Positions 16,852-25,386 of a DNA stretch of 64,000 nucleotides are shown here, piece after piece (the stretch's first letter is position 1; the number at the start of each line of letters is the position of its first letter). The notes below the pieces were generated by a model. The model saw only the letters and a program-made list of their open reading frames with translations, was not told the DNA's origin and did no database searches. The DNA lies in assembly GCA_946183365.1 (NCBI GenBank), contig CAMHAH010000012.1, positions 1 through 64,000 on the forward strand, read 5' to 3'. Source of the DNA: an uncultured Clostridia bacterium (GTDB lineage: Bacteria; Bacillota; Clostridia; Oscillospirales; Acutalibacteraceae). A program made the position numbers and the translations under genes.

Positions 16852-17838
16852 ATGGGCGGATTTGTAACCTTGTTCCAGCAGGCTGTCGCCTTCGGTACCA
16901 TCATCATGTTCGGCGCTGTCGGTGAGATAATCACCGAGAAGAGCGGTAACCTCAACCTCGGCGTACCGGGCATCATGTACCTCGGCGGTATCTCGTCGCT
17001 GCTCGGCGCTTTCTTCTATGAGAATTCAACAGATAACCCCATCCCCATCGTCTGTGTGCTGATAGCCGCTGTGTGCGCCTTCCTCGCTTCAGCCTTAGGC
17101 GGTCTGATATTCAGCTTTCTGACCATCACCCTGAGAGCCAACCAGAACGTAACGGGTCTGACCCTCACCATCTTCGGCTCGGGCGTCGCGAACTTCTTCG
17201 GCGGCTCGCTCAACCAGCTCTCGGGCGGCGTAGGCCAGCTCAGAGTACCCGCGACCTCAGACGCCTTCCGCGCTCAGCTGCCCGGGCTTTCAAACATCGG
17301 CGGCGATATCGGCAAGCTGTTCTTCCAGTACGGATGGCTCGCGTATGTAGCTATCCTCGTAGCTATACTGGCTCAGGTATACTTAAGCCGCACGCGCACG
17401 GGTCTGAACCTTCGCGCTGTCGGCGAGAACCCCGCTACCGCTGACGCCGCGGGCGCTAACGTAACCCTGTACAAGTACCTCGCCACCTGTATCGGCGCGG
17501 GTATCTCGGGTCTGGGCGGATTGTACTATGTTATGGACTTCACCCAGGGCAAATGGGCTAACGACGGCACCATCGAGAGCCTCGGCTGGCTCGCCGTAGC
17601 TCTGGTAATCTTCACCACATGGCGACCCAAGAACGCTATCTGGGGCTCGTACCTCTTCGGTCTGCTCTACTGGGTATATATGTACATCGTCGGTATCTCA
17701 AGAGCCTCTCAGGAGCTATTCAAGATGCTTCCGTATGTAGTCACCATCGTCGTACTGATAATCATCTCTCTGCGTAAGAAGCGCGAGAACCAGCCCCCCG
17801 AGGCGCTCGGTCTGCCGTACTTCAGAGAGGACAGATGA
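16852..17838 (+). CDS. nucleoside ABC transporter permease (NupQ/YufQ-like)
   Basis: The protein has 328 residues and is the second BPD_transp_2 permease of the pair. Its early motif ITEKSGNLNLGVPGIMYLGG and the later TRTGLNLRAVGENPATADAAG are diagnostic of this subfamily. It forms the membrane channel with the preceding permease. An AAAGGAGG ribosome binding site lies within the end of the previous gene. The deaminase gene 308 bases downstream may be co-transcribed, but repeat debris lies between them. Confidence 0.88.
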   Translation: MGGFVTLFQQAVAFGTIIMFGAVGEIITEKSGNLNLGVPGIMYLGGISSLLGAFFYENSTDNPIPIVCVLIAAVCAFLASALGGLIFSFLTITLRANQNVTGLTLTIFGSGVANFFGGSLNQLSGGVGQLRVPATSDAFRAQLPGLSNIGGDIGKLFFQYGWLAYVAILVAILAQVYLSRTRTGLNLRAVGENPATADAAGANVTLYKYLATCIGAGISGLGGLYYVMDFTQGKWANDGTIESLGWLAVALVIFTTWRPKNAIWGSYLFGLLYWVYMYIVGISRASQELFKMLPYVVTIVVLIIISLRKKRENQPPEALGLPYFREDR

Positions 17839-18112
17839 TTTAATGAGAAATTAGGAATGATCGTAGGGGAGGGGCTTGAGGTGCTGTCCAAATCTTTGAT
17901 TTGGCTAACAGCACCCATGCAACAGCGTTCCAAGAGCGGCAGCGATTGGCTAAACGCCACTGCTGCTCCTCCCGTGTTTCGCAAAAACGTTTGCGAAGCG
18001 ACTAAGCCTCCGCGATCCTCAGAGAGGTGGCTCAAAAAGCCGGTGGGTTCCCTACCTCCCATTCCGACCTTTCATACACACCATAAACAGCTCCCTGCCC
18101 CGGCGGGGAGTT
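17839..18112. repeat. repeat debris between permease and deaminase genes
   Basis: This gap holds a single TTAGGAATGA heptamer scrap, a TTGCGAAGCGACT piece of the left-end unit and an inverted right-end-like unit (about 18003-18055, GCCTCCGCGATCCTCAGAG to GGTGGGTTCC). A CCCTGCCCCGGCGGGG hairpin lies near 18090. No gene is apparent. Confidence 0.6.
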
Positions 18113-18145
18113 TGTTGATTGACTTACAATTCTGCAAGGTGAAAT

Positions 18146-19507
18146 ATGACATTACTGCTTAAAAACATATCTGCCGCCGTGACCTGCGACAGTACCGACA
18201 ATGTGCTCGAAAACATAGATATATTCTGCCGCGACGGCATGATCGCTCAGATAGGCAGCGACCTTTCAGTCACCGCCGACAGGGTGCTCGACTGCTCAGA
18301 TATGCTGTGCTACCCCGGGCTTATCAACACCCATCACCACTTTTATCAGATCTTCTCGCGCAATCTGCCCCATGTGCAGGGTATGCAGCTCTTCGACTGG
18401 CTGAGGGCTCTGTATAAGATATGGCAGAACCTTGACGCCGAGGTGATAAACCTCAGCTCAAAATGCGCCCTCGGACTGCTGATGAAATCGGGCTGCACCA
18501 CCGCCTTTGACCACCACTATGTGTTCCCCGGCGAGAGCAGCCTTGAGCTGTTGGAGGCTCAGTTCTCAGCGGCTGAGGAGCTCGGAGCGCGTATGTACGC
18601 CTCGCGCGGCTCAATGAACCTGTCTGAGAAAGACGGCGGTCTGCCGCCCGACAGCGTTGTGCAGACCACAGACACCATATTAAAGGACAGCATGGCGGCT
18701 GTTGAGCGCTTCCATGACCCAAAAAAAGGCTCGATGAGGATGGTGGCGTTAGCGCCGTGTTCGCCGTTCTCGGCGTCCGCCGACCTGTACCGTGAGAGCG
18801 CCGCCCTCGCTCGGTCACTTGGAGTGAGACTTCACACCCACCTGTGCGAGACCGGGGACGAAGAGGATTACACCCTCTCGGCGTTCGGCATGAGGCCGCT
18901 CGAATATATGCGGAGCCTTGACTTCATAGGCTCAGACGTATGGTACGCCCACGGTATCTGGTTCAATGACGACGAGCTTGAACTATTGCGCGATACGGGT
19001 ACGGCTGTTGCCCACTGCCCCGCCTCTAATATGAAGCTCAGCTCAGGCGCGGCGCGTATACCCGATATGCTGAAACTCGGCATACCCGTCTCGATAGCGG
19101 TCGACGGCTCAGCCTCAAACGACGGCAGCGATATGATAGAGGAAATGCGCCTTGGCTACCTGCTCGCCCGTGTGATCTACGGCGACGGCGCGCCTACAGC
19201 CTACGACTACCTCAAAATGGCTACCGCAGGCGGCGCGAGGACGCTCGGCAGGGACGACATAGGGTCGCTCGAGGTCGGCAAATGCGCCGATATGTTCCTC
19301 ATAGACCGCAGGCGGCTCGATATAGCGGGAGCTCACTACAGCCCCAAGACCATGCTCGCGGCGGTGGGGCTCTCGGGCAGCGTTGACTGCACCGTAGTAA
19401 ACGGAGAGATCACCGTTGAGAACGGCAGGCTGACCAAGACAGACGAGGATATGCTCTCACGCCAAAGCGAATTGAAGATCAGTGGCTACTTAAACGGCGT
19501 CATCTGA
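18146..19507 (+). CDS. 8-oxoguanine deaminase-like amidohydrolase
   Basis: The protein has 453 residues. Its first metal motif is PGLINTHHHFYQIFSRNLP, and a second region is GCTTAFDHHYVFPG. HTHLCETGDEE, HCPASNMKLSSG and the metal aspartate in AVDGSASND follow. The THHHFYQ signature belongs to the 8-oxoguanine/isoxanthopterin deaminase branch rather than classical guanine deaminase. If correct, it makes urate from 8-oxoguanine. Placement directly after nucleoside permeases supports a purine substrate; the exact one is inferred. An AAGGTGA site precedes the ATG. Chlorohydrolases and SsnA are more distant alternatives. Confidence 0.75.
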   Translation: MTLLLKNISAAVTCDSTDNVLENIDIFCRDGMIAQIGSDLSVTADRVLDCSDMLCYPGLINTHHHFYQIFSRNLPHVQGMQLFDWLRALYKIWQNLDAEVINLSSKCALGLLMKSGCTTAFDHHYVFPGESSLELLEAQFSAAEELGARMYASRGSMNLSEKDGGLPPDSVVQTTDTILKDSMAAVERFHDPKKGSMRMVALAPCSPFSASADLYRESAALARSLGVRLHTHLCETGDEEDYTLSAFGMRPLEYMRSLDFIGSDVWYAHGIWFNDDELELLRDTGTAVAHCPASNMKLSSGAARIPDMLKLGIPVSIAVDGSASNDGSDMIEEMRLGYLLARVIYGDGAPTAYDYLKMATAGGARTLGRDDIGSLEVGKCADMFLIDRRRLDIAGAHYSPKTMLAAVGLSGSVDCTVVNGEITVENGRLTKTDEDMLSRQSELKISGYLNGVI

Positions 19508-19519
19508 TAAGCCGTATCC

Positions 19520-19682
19520 GATAAATCAAGCAATAGCTAATATAGCAAGCATTTGCCTATCAAAACAAACATTAGCTTATATAACAAGCATTAGCTTTCG
19601 GAACAAGCAAGTGTTTTCAAAACAAGCGATAGCTGTTTGAGCAGCGGATAAGCAAAACAAGCATTTGCTTACCTGCGCTGTC
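19520..19682. repeat. imperfect tandem repeats of an AACAAGCATTAGC motif
   Basis: Seven or so imperfect copies occur every 18-30 bases (near 19524, 19547, 19566, 19586, 19604, 19623 and 19655). Some are near-palindromic, such as AAGCATTTGCTT. The array lies beyond the 3' end of the DUF6291 gene and has no coding frame. Confidence 0.65.
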
Positions 19683-19779
19683 TGTTACAGGCAGCTAAAG
19701 CGGGTACATATATCCGCCCTGTCAACAGAAAAAACAGATCAAGACCTTGATCGGAAAAATGATATGATATGAAATGACA

Positions 19780-19818
19780 GAGAGCCGCGGCAACGCGGTT
19801 CTCATTTCTTTTCTTTTC
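19780..19818 (+). terminator. Rho-independent terminator of the purine island
   Basis: GAGAGCCGCG, loop GCAA and CGCGGTTCTC are followed by a T-rich run. A long pyrimidine-rich tract (19804-19900) continues beyond it; on the other strand this is an A/G-rich simple sequence such as often codes Lys/Glu/Asp tails in DUF6291-type genes. Confidence 0.75.
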
Positions 19819-19939
19819 TTTTTTTATCATTTCATTTCATTGACTTTTCTTTTTCTTTATTCTTTTTATTTGTCTTTATCTTTGTCTTTATCTTTATATA
19901 GTTGGATTTGTTAACAAGTGTTGACTATTGTACATATCA

Positions 19940-20236
19940 CTATTCTTCAGAGTACTCGTCGGCGTTCTTGCGTTCCTTTTTCAGCTCGGCGCTTCGCCTG
20001 CCCGCCTCGCTGCGCTTCTCGCATATCTCGGCGTAGCGCTCAAAGTTATGATCCACCTCGCCGAGCAGGAGGATAAAGACTATCTCGAGGGCGGGGTCGT
20101 CTGAGAAGTCCTCGACATGACCCGACATACCGTATCTGAGCAGAGCCTTATACAGCTTGCCCGCCTGGACGTCGCTTAAATGGTCAATGACCTCGCTGTG
20201 GTGAAAGTAGGTAAAAAATCCCTTCGGTGTTTTCAT
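19940..20236 (-). CDS. DUF6291-family protein
   Basis: The protein has 98 residues and opens with GFFTYFHHSEVIDHLSDVQAGKLYKALLRYG, typical of the DUF6291 family. It ends in a charged RRSAELKKERKNADEYSEE tail. Family members are small, often sit near phage- or plasmid-type replication genes, and have no assigned function. Here the gene is solitary and divergent from the copper ATPase. Its 3' side carries an A/G-rich simple sequence and a repeat array, suggesting it is the remnant of a longer gene or a former mobile region. A GGAG site precedes the ATG. Confidence 0.65.
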   Translation of the reverse strand: MKTPKGFFTYFHHSEVIDHLSDVQAGKLYKALLRYGMSGHVEDFSDDPALEIVFILLLGEVDHNFERYAEICEKRSEAGRRSAELKKERKNADEYSEE

Positions 20237-20316
20237 GATATCAACTCCTTCACCATTGGTCGGATAAGAACTCTCAGTTGCATACTTTTACGCAACCGAT
20301 AAATATTTTCACCGAC

Positions 20317-20344
20317 TTGACAAATAACAGAGTATGGATAAAAT
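20317..20344 (+). promoter_or_regulatory. promoter of the copper ATPase gene
   Basis: TTGACA (20317-20322) and TAAAAT (20339-20344) are 16 bases apart, 34 bases before the ATG. A small inverted repeat, GTTGC with GCAAC, lies just upstream (20277-20295) and could be an operator; no CsoR or CopY site was recognised. Confidence 0.6.
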
Positions 20345-20377
20345 ATAGTTAGATATTGCGAACCGAAAGGTGTATTT

Positions 20378-22897
20378 ATGGACAGATACGATGTAGGCGG
20401 GATGAGCTGCGCCGCTTGCTCCGCCAGAGTAGAGAAGGCTGTGTCGGGCGTTGAGGGCGTGAGCTCATGCAGCGTGAGCCTGCTGACCAACTCGATGACG
20501 GTCGAGGGCACCGCGACTGAGCAGGAGATAATCTCAGCCGTAGAGCGCGCGGGCTACACCGCGAAGGCTCAGTCAGCCGCCGCAGACAGCAAGCCGAAGA
20601 TCAAAATAGAAAAGCCGAACGAGGTAAAGCCTCTGGTACAGCGGTTCGTCGTCTCTCTGATACTGCTGCTGATACTGATGTACTTCTCGATGGGGCACGT
20701 CATGTGGGGCTTTCCGCTGCCGTCGTTCTTTGAGCACAATCATATAGCTATCGCTCTGGTACAGCTGATACTCTCAGCAGCCGTGATGGTGATAAACAAG
20801 CGATTTTTCATCAGCGGCTTCAAGGGCATTATCCACAGAGCGCCGAACATGGATACCTTAGTTTCCTTAGGCTCGGCGGCTTCATTCATCTGGAGCGTCT
20901 ACGAGCTGTTCGTGATGACCGTCTCTACCCCCGAGCGGCAGATGGAGCTCATGCACGGGCTGTACTTTGAGTCAGCCGCGATGATACTGGTGCTGATAAC
21001 GCTTGGCAAGATACTCGAGGCGTACAGCAAGGGCAGGACGACCGACGCCTTAAGAGCGCTGATGGACCTGAGCCCCAAGACCGCCGTAGTTGAGAGGGGC
21101 GGCAAAGAGACCGAGATACCGATAGACGAGGTAAGGGCGGGAGATATCTTCATCCTGAGACCCGGTATGAGCGTGCCCGTAGACGGCACGGTGATCTCGG
21201 GCGAGAGCTCTGTAGACGAGAGTATGCTGACAGGCGAGAGCATACCCGCCGAGAAGTCAGAGGGCGGCTCGGTATACGCCGCGACCATAAACCTGAGCGG
21301 CTTTATCCGCTGTCGGGCGGACAGGGTCGGCGAGGACACCACCCTGAGCCAAATAATCCGCACCGTGTATGAGGCGTCGTCGACAAAAGCGCCTATCGCG
21401 CGTATAGCCGACAAGGTATCGGGAATATTCGTGCCTGTGGTCATAGCTATAGCCGCCGTGACCTTCGCTGTATGGCTGATAACGGGAGCTCAGTTCGCTT
21501 ACGCCCTCGAGAGGGGCATATCGGTACTGGTCATAAGCTGCCCGTGCGCGCTGGGTCTGGCGACCCCCGTGTCGATCATGGTGGGCAACGGAGTAGGAGC
21601 TAAGGCGGGCATACTGTTCCGCAACGCCGAGGCTCTCGAGACCGCGGGCAAGACGCAGATAATAGCCCTCGATAAGACGGGGACCGTCACTAAGGGAGAG
21701 CCCGAGGTCACCGATATAATCCCCGCGAACGGAATTGACGAAGAAGAGCTCTTACGGCTCGCCTACAGCATAGAGCGGCTGAGCTCTCATCCCTTAGCCG
21801 CCGCAGTTACCGCCCGCGCCGAGCAAAGGGGCATAGGCTATCTTGAGTGCGAGGGCTTCAAGACCCTCTCGGGCAGCGGCATAGAGGGCGCCGTCAGCGG
21901 CAGAAGGATCACCGCGGGCTCATATAAATTCATAAGCAAGAGAGTTGATATACCCACAGAGCTCAAAAGAACGATAGAGAGCCTCTCTGACAGCGGCAAG
22001 ACCCCCATGCTCTTTGCCGACGACAAGGCTCTGCTCGGTATCATAGCCGCCGCCGACACCGTCAAGGACGACAGCAAGACCGCCGTAGAAGAGCTGAGTG
22101 AGCTCGGCATACGCGTAGTCATGATAACCGGCGACAATGAGCGCACCGCTAAGGCTATTTCGGACAGCGTAGGCATAGACCGTGTATACGCCGGCGTACT
22201 GCCCACGGGCAAGAGCGATATAATAGAAGAGCTCAAGGGTTACGGCAGGACGGCGATGGCGGGCGACGGCATAAACGACGCCCCGGCACTGACCGCCGCC
22301 GACACGGGCATAGCGATAGGCTCGGGCTCGGATATAGCGATAGAGTCAGCCGACATAGTGCTGGTAGGCTCGCGCCTGAGCGAAGCCGCCGCGGCGGTGA
22401 GATTATCCCGCCAAACGCTCAGGAATATCAGACAAAACCTGTTCTGGGCTTTCATATACAACATCATCGGCATACCCCTCGCTGCGGGCGTGTGGATACC
22501 GATACTCGGTATCAGCCTGAACCCGATGTTCGGAGCCGCGGCGATGAGCCTGAGCTCGTTCTGTGTAGTTACCAACGCTCTGCGGCTCAACCTGTTTGAC
22601 CCGCACAAGCGCAGAAAATATAATCAAACGGCGGTGGAATTACCCGAAGCCGCCGATACCGACAAAGGAGAAGATGACATGATTAACACGACCGTAAACG
22701 TAGAGGGCATGATGTGCCCGATGTGCGAGAAGCACGTAAGAGAAGCTATCGAGAAGCGCTTTGAGGGCAACGTCACCGAGGTCAGCGCCTCTCATGAGCA
22801 GAAAAAGGTTGAGATAGTCTCTAAGGAGCCGTTAAGCTTTGAGGATATCAAGGCTGCGGTCGAGGAAGCAGGCTACACCGCGACGGGTCTCGAATAA
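20378..22897 (+). CDS. copA: copper-exporting P1B-type ATPase with N- and C-terminal metal-binding domains
   Basis: The protein has 839 residues. An N-terminal HMA domain carries CAAC (residues about 9-12), followed by membrane segments and a TGES actuator loop. [11 protein letters not shown] is the Cu-type transmembrane motif. [13 protein letters not shown] is the phosphorylation site and [10 protein letters not shown] the hinge. A second HMA with GMMCPMC sits at the extreme C terminus, after a short acidic linker. C-terminal HMA domains are unusual in CopA. An in-frame ATG with a strong ribosome binding site opens this last domain (see the separate entry). It would export Cu(I). A terminator hairpin follows at 23155. 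Confidence 0.92.
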   Translation: MDRYDVGGMSCAACSARVEKAVSGVEGVSSCSVSLLTNSMTVEGTATEQEIISAVERAGYTAKAQSAAADSKPKIKIEKPNEVKPLVQRFVVSLILLLILMYFSMGHVMWGFPLPSFFEHNHIAIALVQLILSAAVMVINKRFFISGFKGIIHRAPNMDTLVSLGSAASFIWSVYELFVMTVSTPERQMELMHGLYFESAAMILVLITLGKILEAYSKGRTTDALRALMDLSPKTAVVERGGKETEIPIDEVRAGDIFILRPGMSVPVDGTVISGESSVDESMLTGESIPAEKSEGGSVYAATINLSGFIRCRADRVGEDTTLSQIIRTVYEASSTKAPIARIADKVSGIFVPVVIAIAAVTFAVWLITGAQFAYALERGISVLVISCPCALGLATPVSIMVGNGVGAKAGILFRNAEALETAGKTQIIALDKTGTVTKGEPEVTDIIPANGIDEEELLRLAYSIERLSSHPLAAAVTARAEQRGIGYLECEGFKTLSGSGIEGAVSGRRITAGSYKFISKRVDIPTELKRTIESLSDSGKTPMLFADDKALLGIIAAADTVKDDSKTAVEELSELGIRVVMITGDNERTAKAISDSVGIDRVYAGVLPTGKSDIIEELKGYGRTAMAGDGINDAPALTAADTGIAIGSGSDIAIESADIVLVGSRLSEAAAAVRLSRQTLRNIRQNLFWAFIYNIIGIPLAAGVWIPILGISLNPMFGAAAMSLSSFCVVTNALRLNLFDPHKRRKYNQTAVELPEAADTDKGEDDMINTTVNVEGMMCPMCEKHVREAIEKRFEGNVTEVSASHEQKKVEIVSKEPLSFEDIKAAVEEAGYTATGLE
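22679..22897 (+). CDS. possible internally initiated CopZ-like copper chaperone
   Basis: Within copA, codon 768 is an ATG preceded at eight bases by AAAGGAG (22664-22670). Initiation here would give a free 72-residue HMA protein with [15 protein letters not shown], the length of a typical CopZ. Either the gene is a recent copA-copZ fusion that kept the old start signal, or both the fused and free forms are made. Bacterial copA producing a separate chaperone is known in E. coli, there by frameshifting. The protein itself is clear; separate translation is inferred. Confidence 0.45.
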   Translation: MINTTVNVEGMMCPMCEKHVREAIEKRFEGNVTEVSASHEQKKVEIVSKEPLSFEDIKAAVEEAGYTATGLE

Positions 22898-23205
22898 GAC
22901 AACTCAAACAGAATGAACGCAAGAAATCGCGTTTTGCGCGCATTTCGCATAGCTTTCAGTACAATCATATAGTCGTCCTGCTTCGCTCTTGGTGCGAGCT
23001 CGCAGTTCTCCTTATGATTGCACAGCACTTTTGCTTCCTGTATCCGCCACTGGCGGCGGTCGCAACGTTACGCTCGTTGCCGCACAGCGGCAAACTGAGC
23101 GGGCATACAAATCATTTTTCTTAACGAAAACGAGCAGTTTTCTGTAAAGAAAAATGCCGCTGACTGTCATCGACAGCCGGCGGCTTTTGTTATATATAAG
23201 GTTAT
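22898..23205. other. intergenic gap with terminator
   Basis: This 308-base gap between two convergent genes holds no recognisable gene. It contains a GCGAGCTCGCA-like palindromic patch near 22995 and the terminator at 23155-23195. Confidence 0.6.
23155..23195. terminator. bidirectional terminator between copA and the tandem-HTH gene
   Basis: GCCGCTGACTGTC and GACAGCCGGCGGC pair with small mismatches around ATC. T-rich runs follow on both strands. Confidence 0.75.
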
Positions 23206-24987
23206 TCATTCCCCGGTGAGCTTCTTTAAGAGAGCGGGGGCGTTCTTCATCTCTTCGGTATAATTCTCTTTGATATTCCTGCCGTAGGCTATGAACGAGC
23301 CGCACATATACGGGTGCTCGAATACAAAAGAGATATTGGGAGTGCTCAGACGGCTGACGACTATCTCATCCCTCGCCATACGCACTCTGAGATCGTCGAA
23401 TACAGGCTCCTTGAGCGGGTATAGCTTGTAGCCTCTGCGCTTGCGCATCATCGTTCTGATCTCGTTTAAGTGCTCCTTATACTCGTCCTCGGTATAGCGG
23501 ACGTCAAGCCCGGGGCAGTCGGCAAATGGCGTCATGTCGCCCGTTATCGGTATGCACTCATGTATATAATACCTTTGCAGACAGCGCTTGTAAAAGTCGC
23601 GTTGAGTTTCCCACATAGCCGTTATCTCACGCGTCTGTTCCGCGGTCGCTCCGCCGCGCTTCAACAGAGACCTGAGTACGTCCCTCGGCATGGTCGCGAG
23701 CGACAGACGGCTCGTGAGCACCGTAGTGCCCGAACCCGCGCTGACCGCTAACATCTCTATCTGTAAGGTCCTGAACACCTTGATGAGCTCAGAGGACTGC
23801 TTGAACAGTCCCGAAAAAGCCCTCATATTGGCGTTGATTATCTCGGGCAAGGTATCATAGCGATACATACCGCTCTCGCTCTCGCCGTCCTTGAGATTAT
23901 GACCCGTGACGCAGGCGTGACCCGGACACACGAACAGGGTGGTAGAAAAGCGGGTATCGCTCCTGCGCCTGCAGTAATATGAACGTATCATGCCCGAGGG
24001 GTACAGCGGCAGCCAGCTGTTGATAGCTCCCGCCATCTCTTCAAAGCCGTGCTCGATATTATGGATGATATTCACCCTTGTGCCGCCGACGACGCATCTG
24101 CTCATGAGGGCGGCCCACTCGGCGGCGAAAGCTGAGTTCTCCATCATCCTCGCTATGCTCCGGTCGGAGTACAGATAAATCTCGCTGCAGCCGTTATCGG
24201 CTACAAAGCTCAAAAATCTTATCACAGCCTCTCTGAGACCGTCATTTCCGAAGTATACCGACCGCTCGTCTGCGTCAGCCTGTACACCGCCCGCGGCTGA
24301 GGTCTCGGGCTTCATCCTTGAAGGAAAGGCGCCGATACGCTCCATGAGCGCCTCTATAGCGGGCGCGTCGTCCTTCTCAACGCCGTAGAGCCAGGTAAAG
24401 AACACGGGATAAGCCTTGCCCTTTTCATCGGGCAGAGAGCGCTCCATAAGCTTTGAGAGCTCTTTTACGCGATCCCGCTCATATACCCTGTCGAGCAATA
24501 CCGCCGCCATGCCGTCCATTATCCTGACGTTTGACTTAGGCGAGCGCAGACCCGAACGAAAGCGGCTGATATATGAGGGATCGAGAGACAGCAGCCTGCC
24601 GAGCCGGATGTTTGATATCTCAGCGAGGTTCATAACGCTGTTCAGCCGCTCTCCGAACGAGATACAAGCCGCCTTTGACTGCTGTTTATCAGCCGCCTCG
24701 GGCTCTTTCTCATCCTGATACAGCCAGTCGAGCAGCGCCGAGCGCGGATCGTCGCCCTCACAGCCGCAGCCGATCACTCCGCGCAGCTCCTCGGTACGCC
24801 CCGAGGTCTCGGCGGCGGAATACAGCGCCCCGGCGAGCCTTTGGGCCGCTCCGCCGTCACGCTCGGGCGTGCGTACGCCCCTTATGAAGCGGCTGATATT
24901 TGAACGGTCACAGTTCATATATCTCGCCAGATCCGATGAGTTCGCGCAAATTATGTGCAAAAGGGTTTTCAATCTGTCAGCGAACAT
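23206..24987 (-). CDS. large regulator-like protein with two N-terminal Xre-type HTH domains
   Basis: The protein has 593 residues. Two related helix-turn-helix segments are visible, at about 1-55 (NSSDLARYMNCDRSNISRFI) and about 110-160 (SNIRLGRLLSLDPSYISRFR). The two share the pattern of an S-x-I-S-R-F recognition helix. The remaining roughly 400 residues match no domain I can name. They contain mixed alpha/beta-looking segments such as CSEIYLYSDRSIARMM and no membrane helix or signal. The upstream region has a promoter overlapping a palindrome, consistent with self-control. Whether the large C-terminal part senses a ligand or is enzymatic is unknown. Confidence 0.6.
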   Translation of the reverse strand: MFADRLKTLLHIICANSSDLARYMNCDRSNISRFIRGVRTPERDGGAAQRLAGALYSAAETSGRTEELRGVIGCGCEGDDPRSALLDWLYQDEKEPEAADKQQSKAACISFGERLNSVMNLAEISNIRLGRLLSLDPSYISRFRSGLRSPKSNVRIMDGMAAVLLDRVYERDRVKELSKLMERSLPDEKGKAYPVFFTWLYGVEKDDAPAIEALMERIGAFPSRMKPETSAAGGVQADADERSVYFGNDGLREAVIRFLSFVADNGCSEIYLYSDRSIARMMENSAFAAEWAALMSRCVVGGTRVNIIHNIEHGFEEMAGAINSWLPLYPSGMIRSYYCRRRSDTRFSTTLFVCPGHACVTGHNLKDGESESGMYRYDTLPEIINANMRAFSGLFKQSSELIKVFRTLQIEMLAVSAGSGTTVLTSRLSLATMPRDVLRSLLKRGGATAEQTREITAMWETQRDFYKRCLQRYYIHECIPITGDMTPFADCPGLDVRYTEDEYKEHLNEIRTMMRKRRGYKLYPLKEPVFDDLRVRMARDEIVVSRLSTPNISFVFEHPYMCGSFIAYGRNIKENYTEEMKNAPALLKKLTGE

Positions 24988-25053
24988 TTCAAAGCCTCCT
25001 ATGTCGGGATGAAGTGAGTTGAACTCGATTTTTTCATTCTATGTTACAGCTAT

Positions 25054-25082
25054 ATAATAATTGTTGACACAGCATTTGTCAA
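25054..25082 (-). promoter_or_regulatory. promoter of the tandem-HTH gene
   Basis: On the minus strand, TTGACA (25077-25082) and TATTAT (25054-25059) are 17 bases apart. Confidence 0.65.
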
Positions 25083-25098
25083 TGACAAATTTATGTCA
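25065..25098. promoter_or_regulatory. cluster of TGTCA/TGACA half-sites over the promoter
   Basis: A palindrome at 25074-25090 (ATTTGTCA, one central base, TGACAAAT with the centre shared) covers the -35. Further TGACA (25065-25069) and TGTCA (25094-25098) half-sites flank it. The arrangement suits a dimeric HTH protein, most simply the adjacent gene product. Confidence 0.45.
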
Positions 25099-25115
25099 CA
25101 CTACGCACAACTCCA

Positions 25116-25190
25116 AACCTAATTCCTAATTCCTAATTCCTAATTCCTAACTCCTCACTCCTAACTCCTAACTCCTAACTCCTAACTAAA
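25116..25190 (-). repeat. TTAGGAR heptamer array (minus orientation)
   Basis: About ten tandem TCCTAAT/TCCTAAC/TCCTCAC heptamers are present without an opposing arm. A small hairpin (GGCAG with CTGCC, 25197-25216) follows. Confidence 0.88.
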
Positions 25191-25225
25191 AAAAGGGCAG
25201 CCCCGAAGGACTGCCGTTCTTATCT

Positions 25226-25386
25226 TATACTAAGTAGCAATAAAAAGCTTTAAAAAGATATTAGCGGAGAATTTCGCATAACAAGGCGGAGGGCGCAGGC
25301 AGGCTGGCGCCTGTCAAGACTGACAACGCAGTTATGCGGAATTCTCCGCAATAGATATTAAAGTGTTTTATTGCTACTTAGTATTA
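25226..25386. repeat. MITE-like element with long terminal inverted repeats
   Basis: TACTAAGTAGCAATAAA at 25228 is matched by its exact reverse complement ending at 25384. The similarity continues inward imperfectly for about 55 bases to GCATAAC/GTTATGC. The non-coding GC-rich core is about 45 bases long. The right end touches the stop codon of the AraC gene, where it may also act as a terminator. Confidence 0.75.

Noticed and set aside
19520..19682. CRISPR array
   Set aside because: Units are short, vary in length and sequence and have no constant repeat-spacer structure.
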